A stretch of DNA of 64,000 bases from contig CP001769.1 in assembly GCA_000024525.1 (NCBI GenBank), forward strand, positions 4,745,001-4,809,000, given 5' to 3'. Position 1 is the first letter of the stretch; every line of letters starts with the position of its first letter. Origin of the DNA: Spirosoma linguale DSM 74 (GTDB taxonomy: Bacteria > Bacteroidota > Bacteroidia > Cytophagales > Spirosomataceae). Shown piece by piece: positions 7,627 through 16,929 of this stretch. The translations under genes were made by a program, and so were the position numbers. The notes under the pieces were generated by a model that saw only the letters and a list, made by a program, of their open reading frames with translations, was not told the DNA's origin and made no database searches.

Positions 7627-10600
7627 ATGTCAAAACGAGTACTTTATCAAAAGACTTTACAGAAAATCATGCGCATTGGCATCTACCAGGCCTTTCTTTC
7701 TGTCGCTTTTGCCACCTTCTCCTACGCCGTCGAGGTTAGTGGGCAGAAAGTGCTGGAGCAAAAAGTAACCCTTCAACTGTCCAACGCCGATGTTGAAAAA
7801 GTGCTGGACAAAATTGAGACCGTTACGAACGTCAAATTTCTGTACAACCCGCAAATCTTCGGGAACGACACCAAAGCCACCTATAAATTTCGCAACGAGC
7901 CGCTCTCCGATGTTCTGAACAAGATTCTAAACCGGTATCAGGTTACCTACGAAGTACTCCAGGACCGGATCATTCTGAAACGGCTGGAGTCGTTCGAAAT
8001 CAGAGTACCCGTTCAGCAGGAAGCCCCCAAACGGAAAGTAGCGGGTATCGTTCTCGACGAAAACGGGGCCGGATTGCCGGGCGTGAGCGTCGTAATCAAA
8101 GAAGCCCAGAAAGGGACCACCACGGGTGCTGACGGCCGTTTTTCGCTCGATGTCCCAGACGATAACGCTGTACTGGTGTTCAGCTTTGTGGGCTACAAAC
8201 GGCAGGAAGTTACCCTAGGTAACCAAAGCAACCTCTCGGTAACGCTGGCTCCGGAAGCTAGCACCCTCGGCGAAGTGGTGGTAACGGCCCTCGGTATTGC
8301 GCGGGAGAAAAAAGCCCTCGCCTATGCCGTGTCGGAAGTGAAAGGCAGCGAGTTTACACAGGCCCGCGAAAACAACGTGGCCAACGCCCTGACGGGTAAG
8401 ATTGCCGGGGTCAACGCAACGGGTATGGCGACCGGCCCCGGTGGATCAAGCCGCATCATCATCCGGGGTAATGGCTCCCTGAACGGCAACAACCAGCCGC
8501 TGTACGTCATCAACGGGATGCCGATGGATAACAGCACCCCCGGCGGCACACAAGCCGACGGCAACGGCATGAACGTTGACCGGGGTGACGGTATCGGCGG
8601 TATCAACCCCGACGATATCGAGTCCATCAGCGTACTCAAAGGTGGTCCCGCTGCGGCTCTGTACGGAGCCCGTGCCTCCAATGGCGTTATTCTGATTACG
8701 ACAAAAAAAGGCCGCGCTCAGAAAGGTGTCGGCGTAGAGATTAACAGCAATACGACCTTCGAAGACATCGCCGTGATTCCAAATTGGCAGTACGAATACG
8801 GCCAGGGACTCGATGGCAGAAAACCAACCACGGTAACGGAGGCCAAAAGCACCGGCCGACTGTCTTACGGGGCCAAAATGGATGGGCTACCCACAATTCA
8901 GGTGGATGGGCAAATGCACCCCTATTCGCCCCAGAGAAACAATCTGAAAAACTTTTACCGCACAGGCACCAACTACATTAACTCGCTGGCCTTCACCGGC
9001 GGCAGCGAAACGGTAAACTTCCGGCTGGGACTCAACAACACCCAGTCGAACAGCATCGTACCCAACTCGTCGTTCTCCCGGCGGATCGCCAACCTGAACC
9101 TGAACGCGTTTCTGGGCAAGAAACTGAGCGTTGAAACGGTATTCCAGTACAACGTGGAAGAGGGCATCAACCGACCGAAAGTTGGGTATGCCGACTTCAA
9201 CCCGCACTGGGCCACTTACCTAATCGCCAACGTGGTCGACATTCGTAGTCTGGCACCGGGATACGACCCCGTGACGGGCAAAGAGATGGAATGGAACCCT
9301 GTTCCGGCCGCGCCGAACCCGTATTTTGTGATCAACAAGTTTAAGAATAACGACACCAAACACCGGTTTATCAGCCAGGGAAGCATCCGCTACGATATTC
9401 TGGACAACCTGTTCCTCAAAGGCAGCGTCAGCCAGGACTTTTACAGCTTTTCGTCGGAATACGTCCAGCCTACCAATAACGCCTACCAGCCGCTGGGCAC
9501 CTACGAAGCCCGTAAAACAAGCTCCTCGGAAACCAATGGTATGCTGACGCTGAACTACAACACGACCTTTTTTAAGGACCTTACCTTTTCAGCCCTGCTG
9601 GGCGGCAATGTCCAGAAAGCGATCTTCGACCAGACAACCATAGCTGGCAGTGAATTTACGGTACCGTATTTCTACAGCTACACCAACCTCGCGACATCGA
9701 CCACAACGCCAACCTACCTGAAAAGCGCCATCAATTCGGTGTTTGGCTCGGCCGATTTCGGGTATAAAAACGTCGCTTATCTGACGCTGTCGGGTCGGCA
9801 GGACTGGTTCTCGGTGCTGAACCCGAAGAGTAACCACATCTTCTACCCATCTGTGGGCGGCTCGTTCATTCTGTCTGATGCGTTCCAGTTGCCCAAGGCG
9901 GTGAGCTTTGCGAAGTTGCGGGCGTCGTGGGCGCAGGTGGGTGGCGCTACGGTCAACGCCTATCAGATTTACCAGTACTATTCCATGCAGCAGGGCGGTC
10001 ACAACGGTCGGCCGGTGCAGGTTTTATCGTCCTCGCAGGTACCCAACCCCGACCTGAAACCGCTGACCTCGACTACGTACGAGGGGGGTATTGAAGCCAA
10101 GTTCCTGAACAACCGGCTAGGTATCGACCTCACGCTCTACAACCGCAAAACCACGGACGACATCGTGACGACGAACATCGCCCTGTCGTCGGGCTACACC
10201 TCGGCGCTGTTGAACGTGGGTGCGTTGAGTAACAAAGGCGTTGAGCTGCTACTGACTGGCACGCCCGTCAGCAAAGGGCCTTTCTCCTGGGATGTTAGCT
10301 ACAACATGGCCTACAATAAGAGCAAGATCGAACAGCTGGCCGCAGGCATCACCGGTATTGATGTTGGTGCGGGCGTAGGCGGTGGTCTGGTTCGGAACGT
10401 ACTCAACCGGCCTTACGGCACCGTTTGGGGCTACAACAAGAAGACCGACGCCAACGGCAATGTGGTCTTTAACACAGCCAGCGGGTATGCGCTTCGGGGC
10501 GATTTGCAGGAAATCGGGCAGGGCACGCCCCCACTCACGATGGGGATCACCAACAACTTCCGATATAAGAACTTCTCGCTGAACATCCTGGTCGACGGTA

Positions 10601-11055
10601 AATTTGGCAGCATCGTTTACTCGAACCTATACCAGTATGCCTACCGCTTTGGTCTGCCGCAGGAAACCCTGCCCGGCCGCGAAACCGGCATCACCGTCAC
10701 GGGCGTAACCCCCGAAGGCAATCCGTACAGCAAAACATGGAGCAAGGAAGAGGTCGATACGTACTATGACAACGACAAGAACTACACCGCCATGTTCATG
10801 TTCAACAACGATTTCGTGAAGCTGCGTCAAGTGATCCTCAGCTACAATCTGCCCGTTGCCAAACTGCCCTTCCTGAAGCTACAATCGGCCACGATCTCGT
10901 TTGTAGCGCGTAACCTGGCTATTCTCTACAAGGATAAAAAGAATCAGTATTTCGATCCGGAGTCGGGCTATACGAGCACCAACGCACAGGGGCTGGAGGC
11001 TTTCGGCGTACCCAGAACCCGCAGCCTGGGTGTGAACTTAATGGTGAAATTCTAA
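7627..11055 (+). CDS. SusC/RagA TonB-dependent receptor with N-terminal STN signalling domain
   Basis: About 1142 residues, starting at the ATG at 7627 (MSKRVLYQKTLQKIMRIG). Order: signal segment (about 15-40), STN domain (about 45-115, VTLQLSNADVEKVLDKIE), carboxypeptidase-regulatory-like domain (about 138-215, VAGIVLDENGAGLPGVSVV), plug (SusC signature near LGEVVVTALG, then YVINGMPMDN and VLKGGPAAALYGARASNG) and a beta-barrel ending in aromatic GVNLMVKF. It would import an oligosaccharide or similar nutrient across the outer membrane with TonB energy and signal through the FecR encoded just upstream. It is the only one of the three SusC proteins here with an STN domain. SusD follows after 18 bases. 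The substrate is unknown; the downstream genes suggest a sugar or amino sugar. Confidence 0.95.
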   Translation: MSKRVLYQKTLQKIMRIGIYQAFLSVAFATFSYAVEVSGQKVLEQKVTLQLSNADVEKVLDKIETVTNVKFLYNPQIFGNDTKATYKFRNEPLSDVLNKILNRYQVTYEVLQDRIILKRLESFEIRVPVQQEAPKRKVAGIVLDENGAGLPGVSVVIKEAQKGTTTGADGRFSLDVPDDNAVLVFSFVGYKRQEVTLGNQSNLSVTLAPEASTLGEVVVTALGIAREKKALAYAVSEVKGSEFTQARENNVANALTGKIAGVNATGMATGPGGSSRIIIRGNGSLNGNNQPLYVINGMPMDNSTPGGTQADGNGMNVDRGDGIGGINPDDIESISVLKGGPAAALYGARASNGVILITTKKGRAQKGVGVEINSNTTFEDIAVIPNWQYEYGQGLDGRKPTTVTEAKSTGRLSYGAKMDGLPTIQVDGQMHPYSPQRNNLKNFYRTGTNYINSLAFTGGSETVNFRLGLNNTQSNSIVPNSSFSRRIANLNLNAFLGKKLSVETVFQYNVEEGINRPKVGYADFNPHWATYLIANVVDIRSLAPGYDPVTGKEMEWNPVPAAPNPYFVINKFKNNDTKHRFISQGSIRYDILDNLFLKGSVSQDFYSFSSEYVQPTNNAYQPLGTYEARKTSSSETNGMLTLNYNTTFFKDLTFSALLGGNVQKAIFDQTTIAGSEFTVPYFYSYTNLATSTTTPTYLKSAINSVFGSADFGYKNVAYLTLSGRQDWFSVLNPKSNHIFYPSVGGSFILSDAFQLPKAVSFAKLRASWAQVGGATVNAYQIYQYYSMQQGGHNGRPVQVLSSSQVPNPDLKPLTSTTYEGGIEAKFLNNRLGIDLTLYNRKTTDDIVTTNIALSSGYTSALLNVGALSNKGVELLLTGTPVSKGPFSWDVSYNMAYNKSKIEQLAAGITGIDVGAGVGGGLVRNVLNRPYGTVWGYNKKTDANGNVVFNTASGYALRGDLQEIGQGTPPLTMGITNNFRYKNFSLNILVDGKFGSIVYSNLYQYAYRFGLPQETLPGRETGITVTGVTPEGNPYSKTWSKEEVDTYYDNDKNYTAMFMFNNDFVKLRQVILSYNLPVAKLPFLKLQSATISFVARNLAILYKDKKNQYFDPESGYTSTNAQGLEAFGVPRTRSLGVNLMVKF

Positions 11056-11073
11056 CCAACTACTATTCTGACG

Positions 11074-12636
11074 ATGAAGAATCTGATCCAAAAAATACTG
11101 ATAGTGGCCCCGATGCTTCTGCTCCTGTCTGCCTGCGACAAGGGCTTCGAGGAGATGAACGTGGACCCGAACAAATACTCGGAAGTGGTACCTGGCTACC
11201 TCTTTACCCGAGCCCAACTGGACGGCGTGAGCACCAACTTCACGGGGGCTGCTTACCTGACCATCGGCCAGTCGATGCAGCAGTTTGCCACCTACAAAGA
11301 GGTACCGGCAGCGGGCGACAAGTACTTCAATTACAGCTACTCGACCGGCAACTGGAATGCCTACGCCGGTACCGGAGCCGGGCAAGGGGCCATCGTATCT
11401 ATCCGACAGGTGATCGACGCCGTATCGACCAGCCCGCTGGATGTCAATAAGCTCTCGGCAGCGCGCATCTGGAAAGCGTATATTTTCCACCGCCTGACGG
11501 ACATGTACGGCGACATCCCCTACTTCGACGCGGGCAAGGCGCTTTCGGACAAGAACTACAGCCCCAAATACGACACCCAGCAGGCAATCTATGCCGATCT
11601 GCTGAAAGAACTGGACGAGTCCATCAAGGCGTTCGACGCCAGCAAAGCCACGTTCGGCACCGCCGACCTAATGTATGGTGGCGACATTACCAAGTGGAAA
11701 AAATTCGCTTATTCGCTGATGCTCCGTCTGGGTATGCGCCTGACCGAAGTGGACCCGGCGATGGCGAAAACCTGGAGCGAGAAAGCCATTGCCGGTGGGA
11801 TTATTCTGGACGATGCCGACCGCGCTGTGATTGCCTACGTCGATGGGTCGCAGACGGCCAGCCGGAATTTCATCGCCAGCGGCCTCATCAGCACGGATTA
11901 TGTGACGCCCGGTGGCGATAATGTGGAAGGTGGCAAGTACGCCAAAACATTTATCGACTACCTGAAAAACACCAAAGACCCGCGCCTGAACGTGATCTCG
12001 ATTGTGTGGACCACCACCGACGGCAAAACGTTCACTGCTGACACGACAACGGCCCTGCAAAGCGGCATGCCCAACGCGGCTTACAACAACCTGCCTGCTA
12101 ATTTCAACTCGTTCTCGGAACCCAACCCGAACACACTCCTGAAATACAGTACTCCGCTGATCGTGTTTGGCAATGCCGAAACGAACCTGTTGCTGGCCGA
12201 AGCATCGGTGCGTGGCTGGGCTAGTGGCACCACGGCGGCTACGGCCTATGCCAATGCGGTGAAAGGCGGTATGCGCCAATGGTCGCTATTCGGTACAGGC
12301 GGCACGATCTCGGAGGCACGGATCAACGCGTATCTAGCCGCCAATCCGTACAAAGAAACGGGGACGGTAGCGCAGCAGATGGAGCAGATTCAGACGCAGA
12401 AATGGGTGTCGCTGTTCCTGGAAGATGAATACGAAATCTTCTCCAACTGGCGTCGGACGGGGTATCCGGTGCTCACCCCGACGAACTATCCGGGCAACCT
12501 CACCGGCGGCAAAATCCCGACCCGCTTCGTGATTCCCGACTCGGAAGAGACGTATAACAAAACCAACTTCATCGAGGCCCGGACGCGTCAGGGCGGCACA
12601 AACACGCTCTCCAGCGTGGTGTGGTGGGATAAGTAG
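11074..12636 (+). CDS. SusD/RagB-family nutrient-binding lipoprotein
   Basis: A 520-residue outer-membrane lipoprotein. The signal peptide ends in lipobox LLSAC (Cys about residue 21), followed by the family start FEEMNVDPNKYSEV and the helical repeat blocks RIWKAYIFHRLTDMYGDIPY and YGGDITKWKKFAYSLMLRL. The C-terminal end SVVWWDK is typical of the SusD-like branch PF12771. It caps the SusC at 7627 and helps capture the ligand at the cell surface. A palindrome at 12661-12779 separates it from the RidA gene, which probably belongs to the same locus. Confidence 0.94.
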   Translation: MKNLIQKILIVAPMLLLLSACDKGFEEMNVDPNKYSEVVPGYLFTRAQLDGVSTNFTGAAYLTIGQSMQQFATYKEVPAAGDKYFNYSYSTGNWNAYAGTGAGQGAIVSIRQVIDAVSTSPLDVNKLSAARIWKAYIFHRLTDMYGDIPYFDAGKALSDKNYSPKYDTQQAIYADLLKELDESIKAFDASKATFGTADLMYGGDITKWKKFAYSLMLRLGMRLTEVDPAMAKTWSEKAIAGGIILDDADRAVIAYVDGSQTASRNFIASGLISTDYVTPGGDNVEGGKYAKTFIDYLKNTKDPRLNVISIVWTTTDGKTFTADTTTALQSGMPNAAYNNLPANFNSFSEPNPNTLLKYSTPLIVFGNAETNLLLAEASVRGWASGTTAATAYANAVKGGMRQWSLFGTGGTISEARINAYLAANPYKETGTVAQQMEQIQTQKWVSLFLEDEYEIFSNWRRTGYPVLTPTNYPGNLTGGKIPTRFVIPDSEETYNKTNFIEARTRQGGTNTLSSVVWWDK

Positions 12637-12660
12637 TTGGTGGAGTTAGGCTTCCGTAAG

Positions 12661-12779
12661 GTGGAGTCAGGTCCTCAGACCTGACATAGGGAGGTTTCTT
12701 AAAACCTCGTTGATCAAGAAGCCAGCCGCACGAGGTTTTGAGAAACCTCCCTATGTCAGGTCTTAGGACCCGACTCCAC
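12661..12779. repeat. Long inverted repeat, about 49-bp arms
   Basis: The left arm from 12661 (GTGGAGTCAGGTCCTCAGAC) pairs with the right arm ending at 12779 (GGTCTTAGGACCCGACTCCA near its end), with about four mismatches over 49 bp and a 19-base loop. GGTCCTCAGACC forms a small hairpin inside the arm. It follows the susD stop closely. Confidence 0.85.
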
Positions 12780-12881
12780 GGACACAACACAGTTTCTAAT
12801 ATTTTTTAATAAATTGACAGGCAGTGGCTTTCTTTTAGAGTAAGTTCCTAAAAAACCTCCTTTTCCCTTTTTAAGCGATTC

Positions 12882-13340
12882 ATGAAAGCACAACGCCGTT
12901 CCATCTTAAAACGCCTTTTTGCATCCGTTGCCGGAATGACCGGACTGGGTTCGTCAACCCGCTCCCTGGCTGCATCAACGGCTGAAAAAGAAGCGACCAG
13001 TATAGTATCTCAGGATGATATTCCCTTATATTCAGGATCGACGAAGCTGGGCAATCTGGTCTTTGTGTCCGGGGCCGGGGCTCACTTTGAGGGCGATATC
13101 CGGTCGCATACAGATCATGTGCTCAAAGAGATCGAAAAAGAGCTGATTAAAGCAGGCTCGTCGATGGACAAAGTCTTGAAAGTGAACGTCCTGCTACACG
13201 ACCTTAAAGACTACAAAGCCATGAACGAGGTGTACAAAGGCCGGTTCGGCAAAAACCCACCGGTACGTACAACGGTAGCCGTACATGCCGGTGTTCCCGG
13301 CAATTCGTGGGTAGAAATTGACTGTGTCGCCTATGTGTAG
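12882..13340 (+). CDS. Exported RidA/YjgF-family enamine/imine deaminase, copy A
   Basis: A 152-residue protein made of a Tat signal (QRRSILKRLF at residues 4-13, then a hydrophobic stretch to about 30) and a complete RidA domain. RidA enzymes hydrolyse reactive enamines and imines released by PLP-dependent dehydratases. The key arginine is R129 in PVRTTVAV, followed by the acidic WVEIDCVAYV end. Ordinary RidA proteins are about 130 residues, cytoplasmic and without leader, so export is the notable feature. A second copy is at 18757, also next to a PLP enzyme. The pairing suggests that it clears the intermediate made by the PLP enzyme in the same compartment. Export is predicted from the RR motif only. 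Confidence 0.9.
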   Translation: MKAQRRSILKRLFASVAGMTGLGSSTRSLAASTAEKEATSIVSQDDIPLYSGSTKLGNLVFVSGAGAHFEGDIRSHTDHVLKEIEKELIKAGSSMDKVLKVNVLLHDLKDYKAMNEVYKGRFGKNPPVRTTVAVHAGVPGNSWVEIDCVAYV

Positions 13341-13346
13341 TGCTTT

Positions 13347-13402
13347 GTACCAAACAGCTTCTAGCTGTTTGTGGCTAAAAACAGCCAGAAGCTGTTTGGT
13401 AC
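13347..13402. repeat. Inverted repeat with TTTGTACC ends
   Basis: Arms GTACCAAACAGCTTCTAGCT (from 13347) and CCAGAAGCTGTTTGGTAC (ending 13402) pair over 23 bp with one mismatch. It resembles 4648-4702 in its outer ten bases. The presumed TTG start of the next gene lies inside the right arm. Confidence 0.85.
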
Positions 13403-14124
13403 GAAAAAAACTCACCGTCGTTACTTTAGCCATTTTACTCTCCTTAAGACTCATGCCCGTCAACGCACAAACCAACGTTTCAACGCAGTTAATCGTCCAC
13501 AAAACAGATGATTTTCAGGTAAACGGAAACGGCGACAACAGCGCCTGGAACAAAACAGACTGGGTACCCATCACGATTCAGGAGTCGGCCGGTCGAAAGC
13601 TAGGCACGAAGACCAAAACGCTGTATTCATCCACCGGCATGTATTTCCTCTTTCAGTGCGAGGACGAAACGTTGACCGCTACGATACAGGAGGACTTTGG
13701 GGCGTTGTACAACGAAGATGTGGTGGAAGTGTTTCTCTGGCCCGATGAATCCGTACCTATCTATTTTGAATACGAACTGTCGCCCCTGAATTACGAACTC
13801 CCCATTCTGGTACCGAATCTTAACGGCAAATTCATGGGCTGGAAACCCTGGCATTACACGGGTAAATCGAAAGTGCAGCACGCAACCAGCATTCAGGGTG
13901 GCGAGAAGGTGAGCAAGGCAGCTATCAAGGGCTGGACAGCCGAGTTTTTCATTCCCTATACGTTATTAAACCCCCTCGTTCAGGCCCCACCTACTTCGGG
14001 CACCCGCTGGCGTGGTAACCTGTACCGCATTGATTACGACAAGGGGTATCAAACCTGGTCGTGGCAAAAAACGAGTGGCAGCTTTCACGAATTCCACAAG
14101 TTCGGAACGCTGATTTTTGAGTAA
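13396..14124 (+). CDS. Secreted CBM9-like carbohydrate-binding domain protein
   Basis: About 242 residues. The frame is open further upstream, but a TTG at 13396 gives a clean Sec signal (VRKKLTVVTLAILLSLRLMP, cut after NAQ); an ATG at 13444 would destroy it, and 13318 would begin inside ridA. The mature part resembles the family 9 carbohydrate-binding fold of sugar-binding and xylanase-associated proteins: FQVNGNGDNSAWNKTDWVP, LYSSTGMYFLFQCEDE, EDVVEVFLWPDE, YFEYELSPLN and a late GTRWRGNLYRID. No catalytic domain is present. Lying between RidA and the PLP enzyme, it hints that the substrate is a carbohydrate. Start assignment is uncertain. Confidence 0.75.
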   Translation: MVRKKLTVVTLAILLSLRLMPVNAQTNVSTQLIVHKTDDFQVNGNGDNSAWNKTDWVPITIQESAGRKLGTKTKTLYSSTGMYFLFQCEDETLTATIQEDFGALYNEDVVEVFLWPDESVPIYFEYELSPLNYELPILVPNLNGKFMGWKPWHYTGKSKVQHATSIQGGEKVSKAAIKGWTAEFFIPYTLLNPLVQAPPTSGTRWRGNLYRIDYDKGYQTWSWQKTSGSFHEFHKFGTLIFE

Positions 14125-14154
14125 GAACGATCACCGATACAAACCAACTTTATC

Positions 14155-15378
14155 ATGCTCAATAGAAGATCCCTCATCAAACGACTGTCGGCAATGCCCC
14201 TGCTGGGTGGCCTGATCGGTAGCGTAACACCGCTTGAATCAGTGCTGGCAGCTCCGGCGAAAGCGGCTTCACGCAACGTCCTGAAAGAACTTGGACTGCG
14301 TACGTTTATCAATGCGGCCGGTACGTATACCGCCATGACGGGCTCGCTGATGGAAGATGACGTGGTCGAAACGATCAACGCATCATCCAAAGAGTTTGTC
14401 ATGCTGGACGATGTGCAGACCAAAGTCGGCGAGAAGATTGCCGCCCTGACTCATGCCGAATCCGCTGTCGTCACGGCGGGCTGTTTCTCGGCTATGACGC
14501 TCGGACTGGCTGGTGTGCTGACGGGCATGGACCAGAAAAAAGTGGAGCTGCTGCCCCATCTGGAAGGCACCGACATGAAATCGGAAGTGATTGCTCAGAA
14601 AGCGCACAACATCGGCTACAACCACGCCCTGACCAATACGGGTTGTAAAATTGTAGTGGTCGAAACGCTGGAAGAGGCCGAAAAAGCCATCAACAGCAAA
14701 ACGGCTATGCTGTGGTTCCTGAACATCCAATCCGACAAGGGCCAGATTCAGCATCAGGAATGGGTGAATCTTGGTAAGAAACACAACATCCCGACCATGA
14801 TCGATATTGCCGCCGATGTGCCGCCGGTCGAAAACCTCTGGAAGTTCAACGACATGGGCTTCGACCTGGTTTGCGTATCGGGCGGGAAGGCCATGCGGGG
14901 GCCACAAAGCGCGGGTTTGCTGATGGGCAAAAAACAGTACATCGCTGCCGCCCGGCTCAGCATGCCGCCCCGTGGCTCCACCATCGGCCGGGGCATGAAG
15001 GTGAATAAAGAAGAGATTTTGGGCATGTACGTCGCCCTCGACAAGTTCATCGCAACGGACCACAAGAAAGAATGGAAGATGCTGGAAGACCGGGTGGCCG
15101 TTATTTCCAGTGCCATTAAAGGTATTAACGGCATCAACGTCGAAACCTACGCCCCGCCCCTCGGCAACCACACGCCCACCATGCGCGTCACCTGGGAAAC
15201 GGGCAAAGTCAACCTGACAACCAAAACGTTACAGGAAAACCTGCGCAACGGCAACCCGTCCATTGAAGTGGTCGGCGAAGCCAACGGCATCAGCATGACG
15301 ACCTGGATGCTCAAACCCGGTCAGGACAAGATTGTCGCGGCAAGGCTGAAAGAAGAATTTACCAAAGCGGCTGTGTAA
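14155..15378 (+). CDS. Tat-exported SelA/DgaE-like PLP-dependent lyase, copy A
   Basis: A 407-residue fold-type I PLP enzyme of the group that includes selenocysteine synthase SelA and D-glucosaminate-6-phosphate ammonia-lyase DgaE. The N-terminus has a twin-arginine signal (NRRSLIKRLSAMP, then a hydrophobic stretch to about 32). The domain starts at LGLRTFINAAGTYTAMTGS. ESAVVTAGCFSAMTLGLAG binds the cofactor phosphate, PTMIDIAADVPP holds the Asp that contacts the PLP ring, and K245 in SGGKAMRGPQSAG is the Schiff-base lysine. Family knowledge points to ammonia elimination from a 2-amino-2-deoxy aldonic acid, giving a 2-keto-3-deoxy acid. Tat export would let it leave the cell folded with PLP bound. 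The paralogue is at 19362. The true substrate is not known. Confidence 0.88.
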   Translation: MLNRRSLIKRLSAMPLLGGLIGSVTPLESVLAAPAKAASRNVLKELGLRTFINAAGTYTAMTGSLMEDDVVETINASSKEFVMLDDVQTKVGEKIAALTHAESAVVTAGCFSAMTLGLAGVLTGMDQKKVELLPHLEGTDMKSEVIAQKAHNIGYNHALTNTGCKIVVVETLEEAEKAINSKTAMLWFLNIQSDKGQIQHQEWVNLGKKHNIPTMIDIAADVPPVENLWKFNDMGFDLVCVSGGKAMRGPQSAGLLMGKKQYIAAARLSMPPRGSTIGRGMKVNKEEILGMYVALDKFIATDHKKEWKMLEDRVAVISSAIKGINGINVETYAPPLGNHTPTMRVTWETGKVNLTTKTLQENLRNGNPSIEVVGEANGISMTTWMLKPGQDKIVAARLKEEFTKAAV

Positions 15379-15386
15379 GCCATGTA

Positions 15387-15473
15387 CCGCGGTTCTTTAG
15401 CCCGCACAGCCGGTAGGCTAATGTGTAATTGACAAATTATTAACCTACGGCTGTGCGGACTAAAGAACCGCGG
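15387..15473. repeat. Inverted repeat between PLP and amidohydrolase genes (copy A)
   Basis: Arms CCGCGGTTCTTTAGCCCGCA (from 15387) and GCGGACTAAAGAACCGCGG (ending 15473) pair over about 30 bp with one mismatch and one bulge. It differs entirely from the repeat at the equivalent site in copy B (20588-20746). Confidence 0.85.
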
Positions 15474-15491
15474 CAATCAATATCCTAAACC

Positions 15492-16736
15492 ATGAAATTT
15501 AAATACCTATTCCTAACCCTTTTCTCTTTTCTGACGGTTTCGGTCTGGGCGCAGCCGTATACCCTGCTTATCAAAGGCGGGCATTTGATCGACCCGAAAA
15601 ACAACATCGACGCCGTTATGGACGTCGCCATCACCGATGGCAAGGTGACGCAGGTGGCGAAATCCATTGACGCCAAACAAGCCCGGCAGGTGGTCGATGC
15701 GAAAGGCATGTACGTAACGCCCGGCCTGATCGATATTCACGGGCACGTGTTTTACGGTACCGAACCCGACCATTACCTGAGCAACGGACTAGTGGCCGTC
15801 TCGCCGGACGGGTTTACCTTTCGGGTGGGTGTAACGACCATCGTCGATGCGGGGGGCGCGGGCTGGAAATCGTTCGAGACGTTCAAGAAAAACATCATCT
15901 TTACGTCCAAAACGCGGGTGCTGTCGTTCCTGAACATCGTGGGCGAAGGCATGCGCGGGGGCGTTTTCGAGCAGGACACCACCGACATGGACCCGAAGAT
16001 GGCAGCTAAAGTGGCGCTCGAAAATAAGAACGACGTCGTTGGCTTCAAGGTGGCTCACTTTCAGGGTCCAAGCTGGGCACCCGTCGACCATGCCGTGGCG
16101 GCTGGCAAACTGGCCAACATGCCCGTTATCATTGACTTTGGCGGCAACAACCCACCCCTCTCGCTCGAGGAACTGTTCATGAAGCACCTTCGTCCGGGCG
16201 ACATTTTCACCCATGCCTACACCCTGCTGGAGGGCAATGTTCGCGAAACGATTGTGGATGAAGCGACCAAAACCGTGAAACCGTTTGCCTGGGAAGCCCG
16301 CAAAAAGGGTATCGTATTCGATGTGGGTTATGGTGGGGCGAGTTTCAACTACTCACAGGCCATCCCGGCGGTAAAAGCCAAATTTTACCCGACCACCATC
16401 AGCACCGATTTACACACGGGCAGCATGAACGGCTCCATGAAAGACATGCTCAGCATCATGTCCAAATTCGTGGTTATGGGCGAAGACATTCCCAGTGTGA
16501 TTCGGGCCAGCACCTGGACCCCGGCGCAGGTCATCAAACGCGAAAATCTGGGACATTTATCCGTGGGCGCCATTGCCGACGTCGCCATTTTCTCGATGCG
16601 GCAGGGCACGTTCGGCTTTTACGACAAAACCGGCTACAAGATGATGGGTAAGCAGAAGTTCGAATGCGAAATGACCATCAAAGGCGGCAAGGTCGTGTAT
16701 GATTTGAACGGGATTGGCATTGCCAGTTCGAAATGA
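15492..16736 (+). CDS. Secreted COG3964-type amidohydrolase/deacetylase, copy A
   Basis: A 414-residue amidohydrolase-superfamily enzyme with a Sec signal (KYLFLTLFSFLTVSVWAQ, residues 4-21). The metal site is visible: HGH at H83/H85, K186 (VGFKVAH, expected carboxylated lysine), H241 (IFTHAY) and D306 (STDLHTG). At the place where many relatives have a histidine (DVGHG) it has tyrosine, Y280 in FDVGYGG; the paralogue has the same change. As I recall, two COG3964 members hydrolyse acetylated hydroxy acids such as acetyl-(R)-mandelate rather than dihydroorotate. Relatives often neighbour DgaE-like enzymes, as here. A role removing an acyl group from the substrate of the PLP enzyme is inferred. 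Confidence 0.87.
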   Translation: MKFKYLFLTLFSFLTVSVWAQPYTLLIKGGHLIDPKNNIDAVMDVAITDGKVTQVAKSIDAKQARQVVDAKGMYVTPGLIDIHGHVFYGTEPDHYLSNGLVAVSPDGFTFRVGVTTIVDAGGAGWKSFETFKKNIIFTSKTRVLSFLNIVGEGMRGGVFEQDTTDMDPKMAAKVALENKNDVVGFKVAHFQGPSWAPVDHAVAAGKLANMPVIIDFGGNNPPLSLEELFMKHLRPGDIFTHAYTLLEGNVRETIVDEATKTVKPFAWEARKKGIVFDVGYGGASFNYSQAIPAVKAKFYPTTISTDLHTGSMNGSMKDMLSIMSKFVVMGEDIPSVIRASTWTPAQVIKRENLGHLSVGAIADVAIFSMRQGTFGFYDKTGYKMMGKQKFECEMTIKGGKVVYDLNGIGIASSK

Positions 16737-16752
16737 TTTACCACCATTATTT

Positions 16753-16898
16753 ACCACCCCCAACCCCCTCCTTGAAAAAAGGAGGGGGCTATGCCGAAGG
16801 ACATCCCTTTCTTGGCTCTACCTGTAGAAAGAGGGGGCAAGGACAAGGATATCCCGTTACAAAGCCCCCTCCTGTTTTAGGAGGGGGTTGGGGGTGGT
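16753..16898. repeat. Inverted repeat of the CCCCCTCC/GGAGGGGG type
   Basis: The outer arms ACCACCCCCAACCCCCTCCT (from 16753) and AGGAGGGGGTTGGGGGTGGT (ending 16898) are complementary. Each arm also contains its own hairpin: 16764-16788 with an A-rich loop and 16865-16887 with a TTTTA loop. The middle is a poorly conserved spacer. The element at 20588-20746 is the same type. Confidence 0.85.
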
Positions 16899-16929
16899 CC
16901 TTTTAACCCTTTTCTCTACTCTCAACCCA

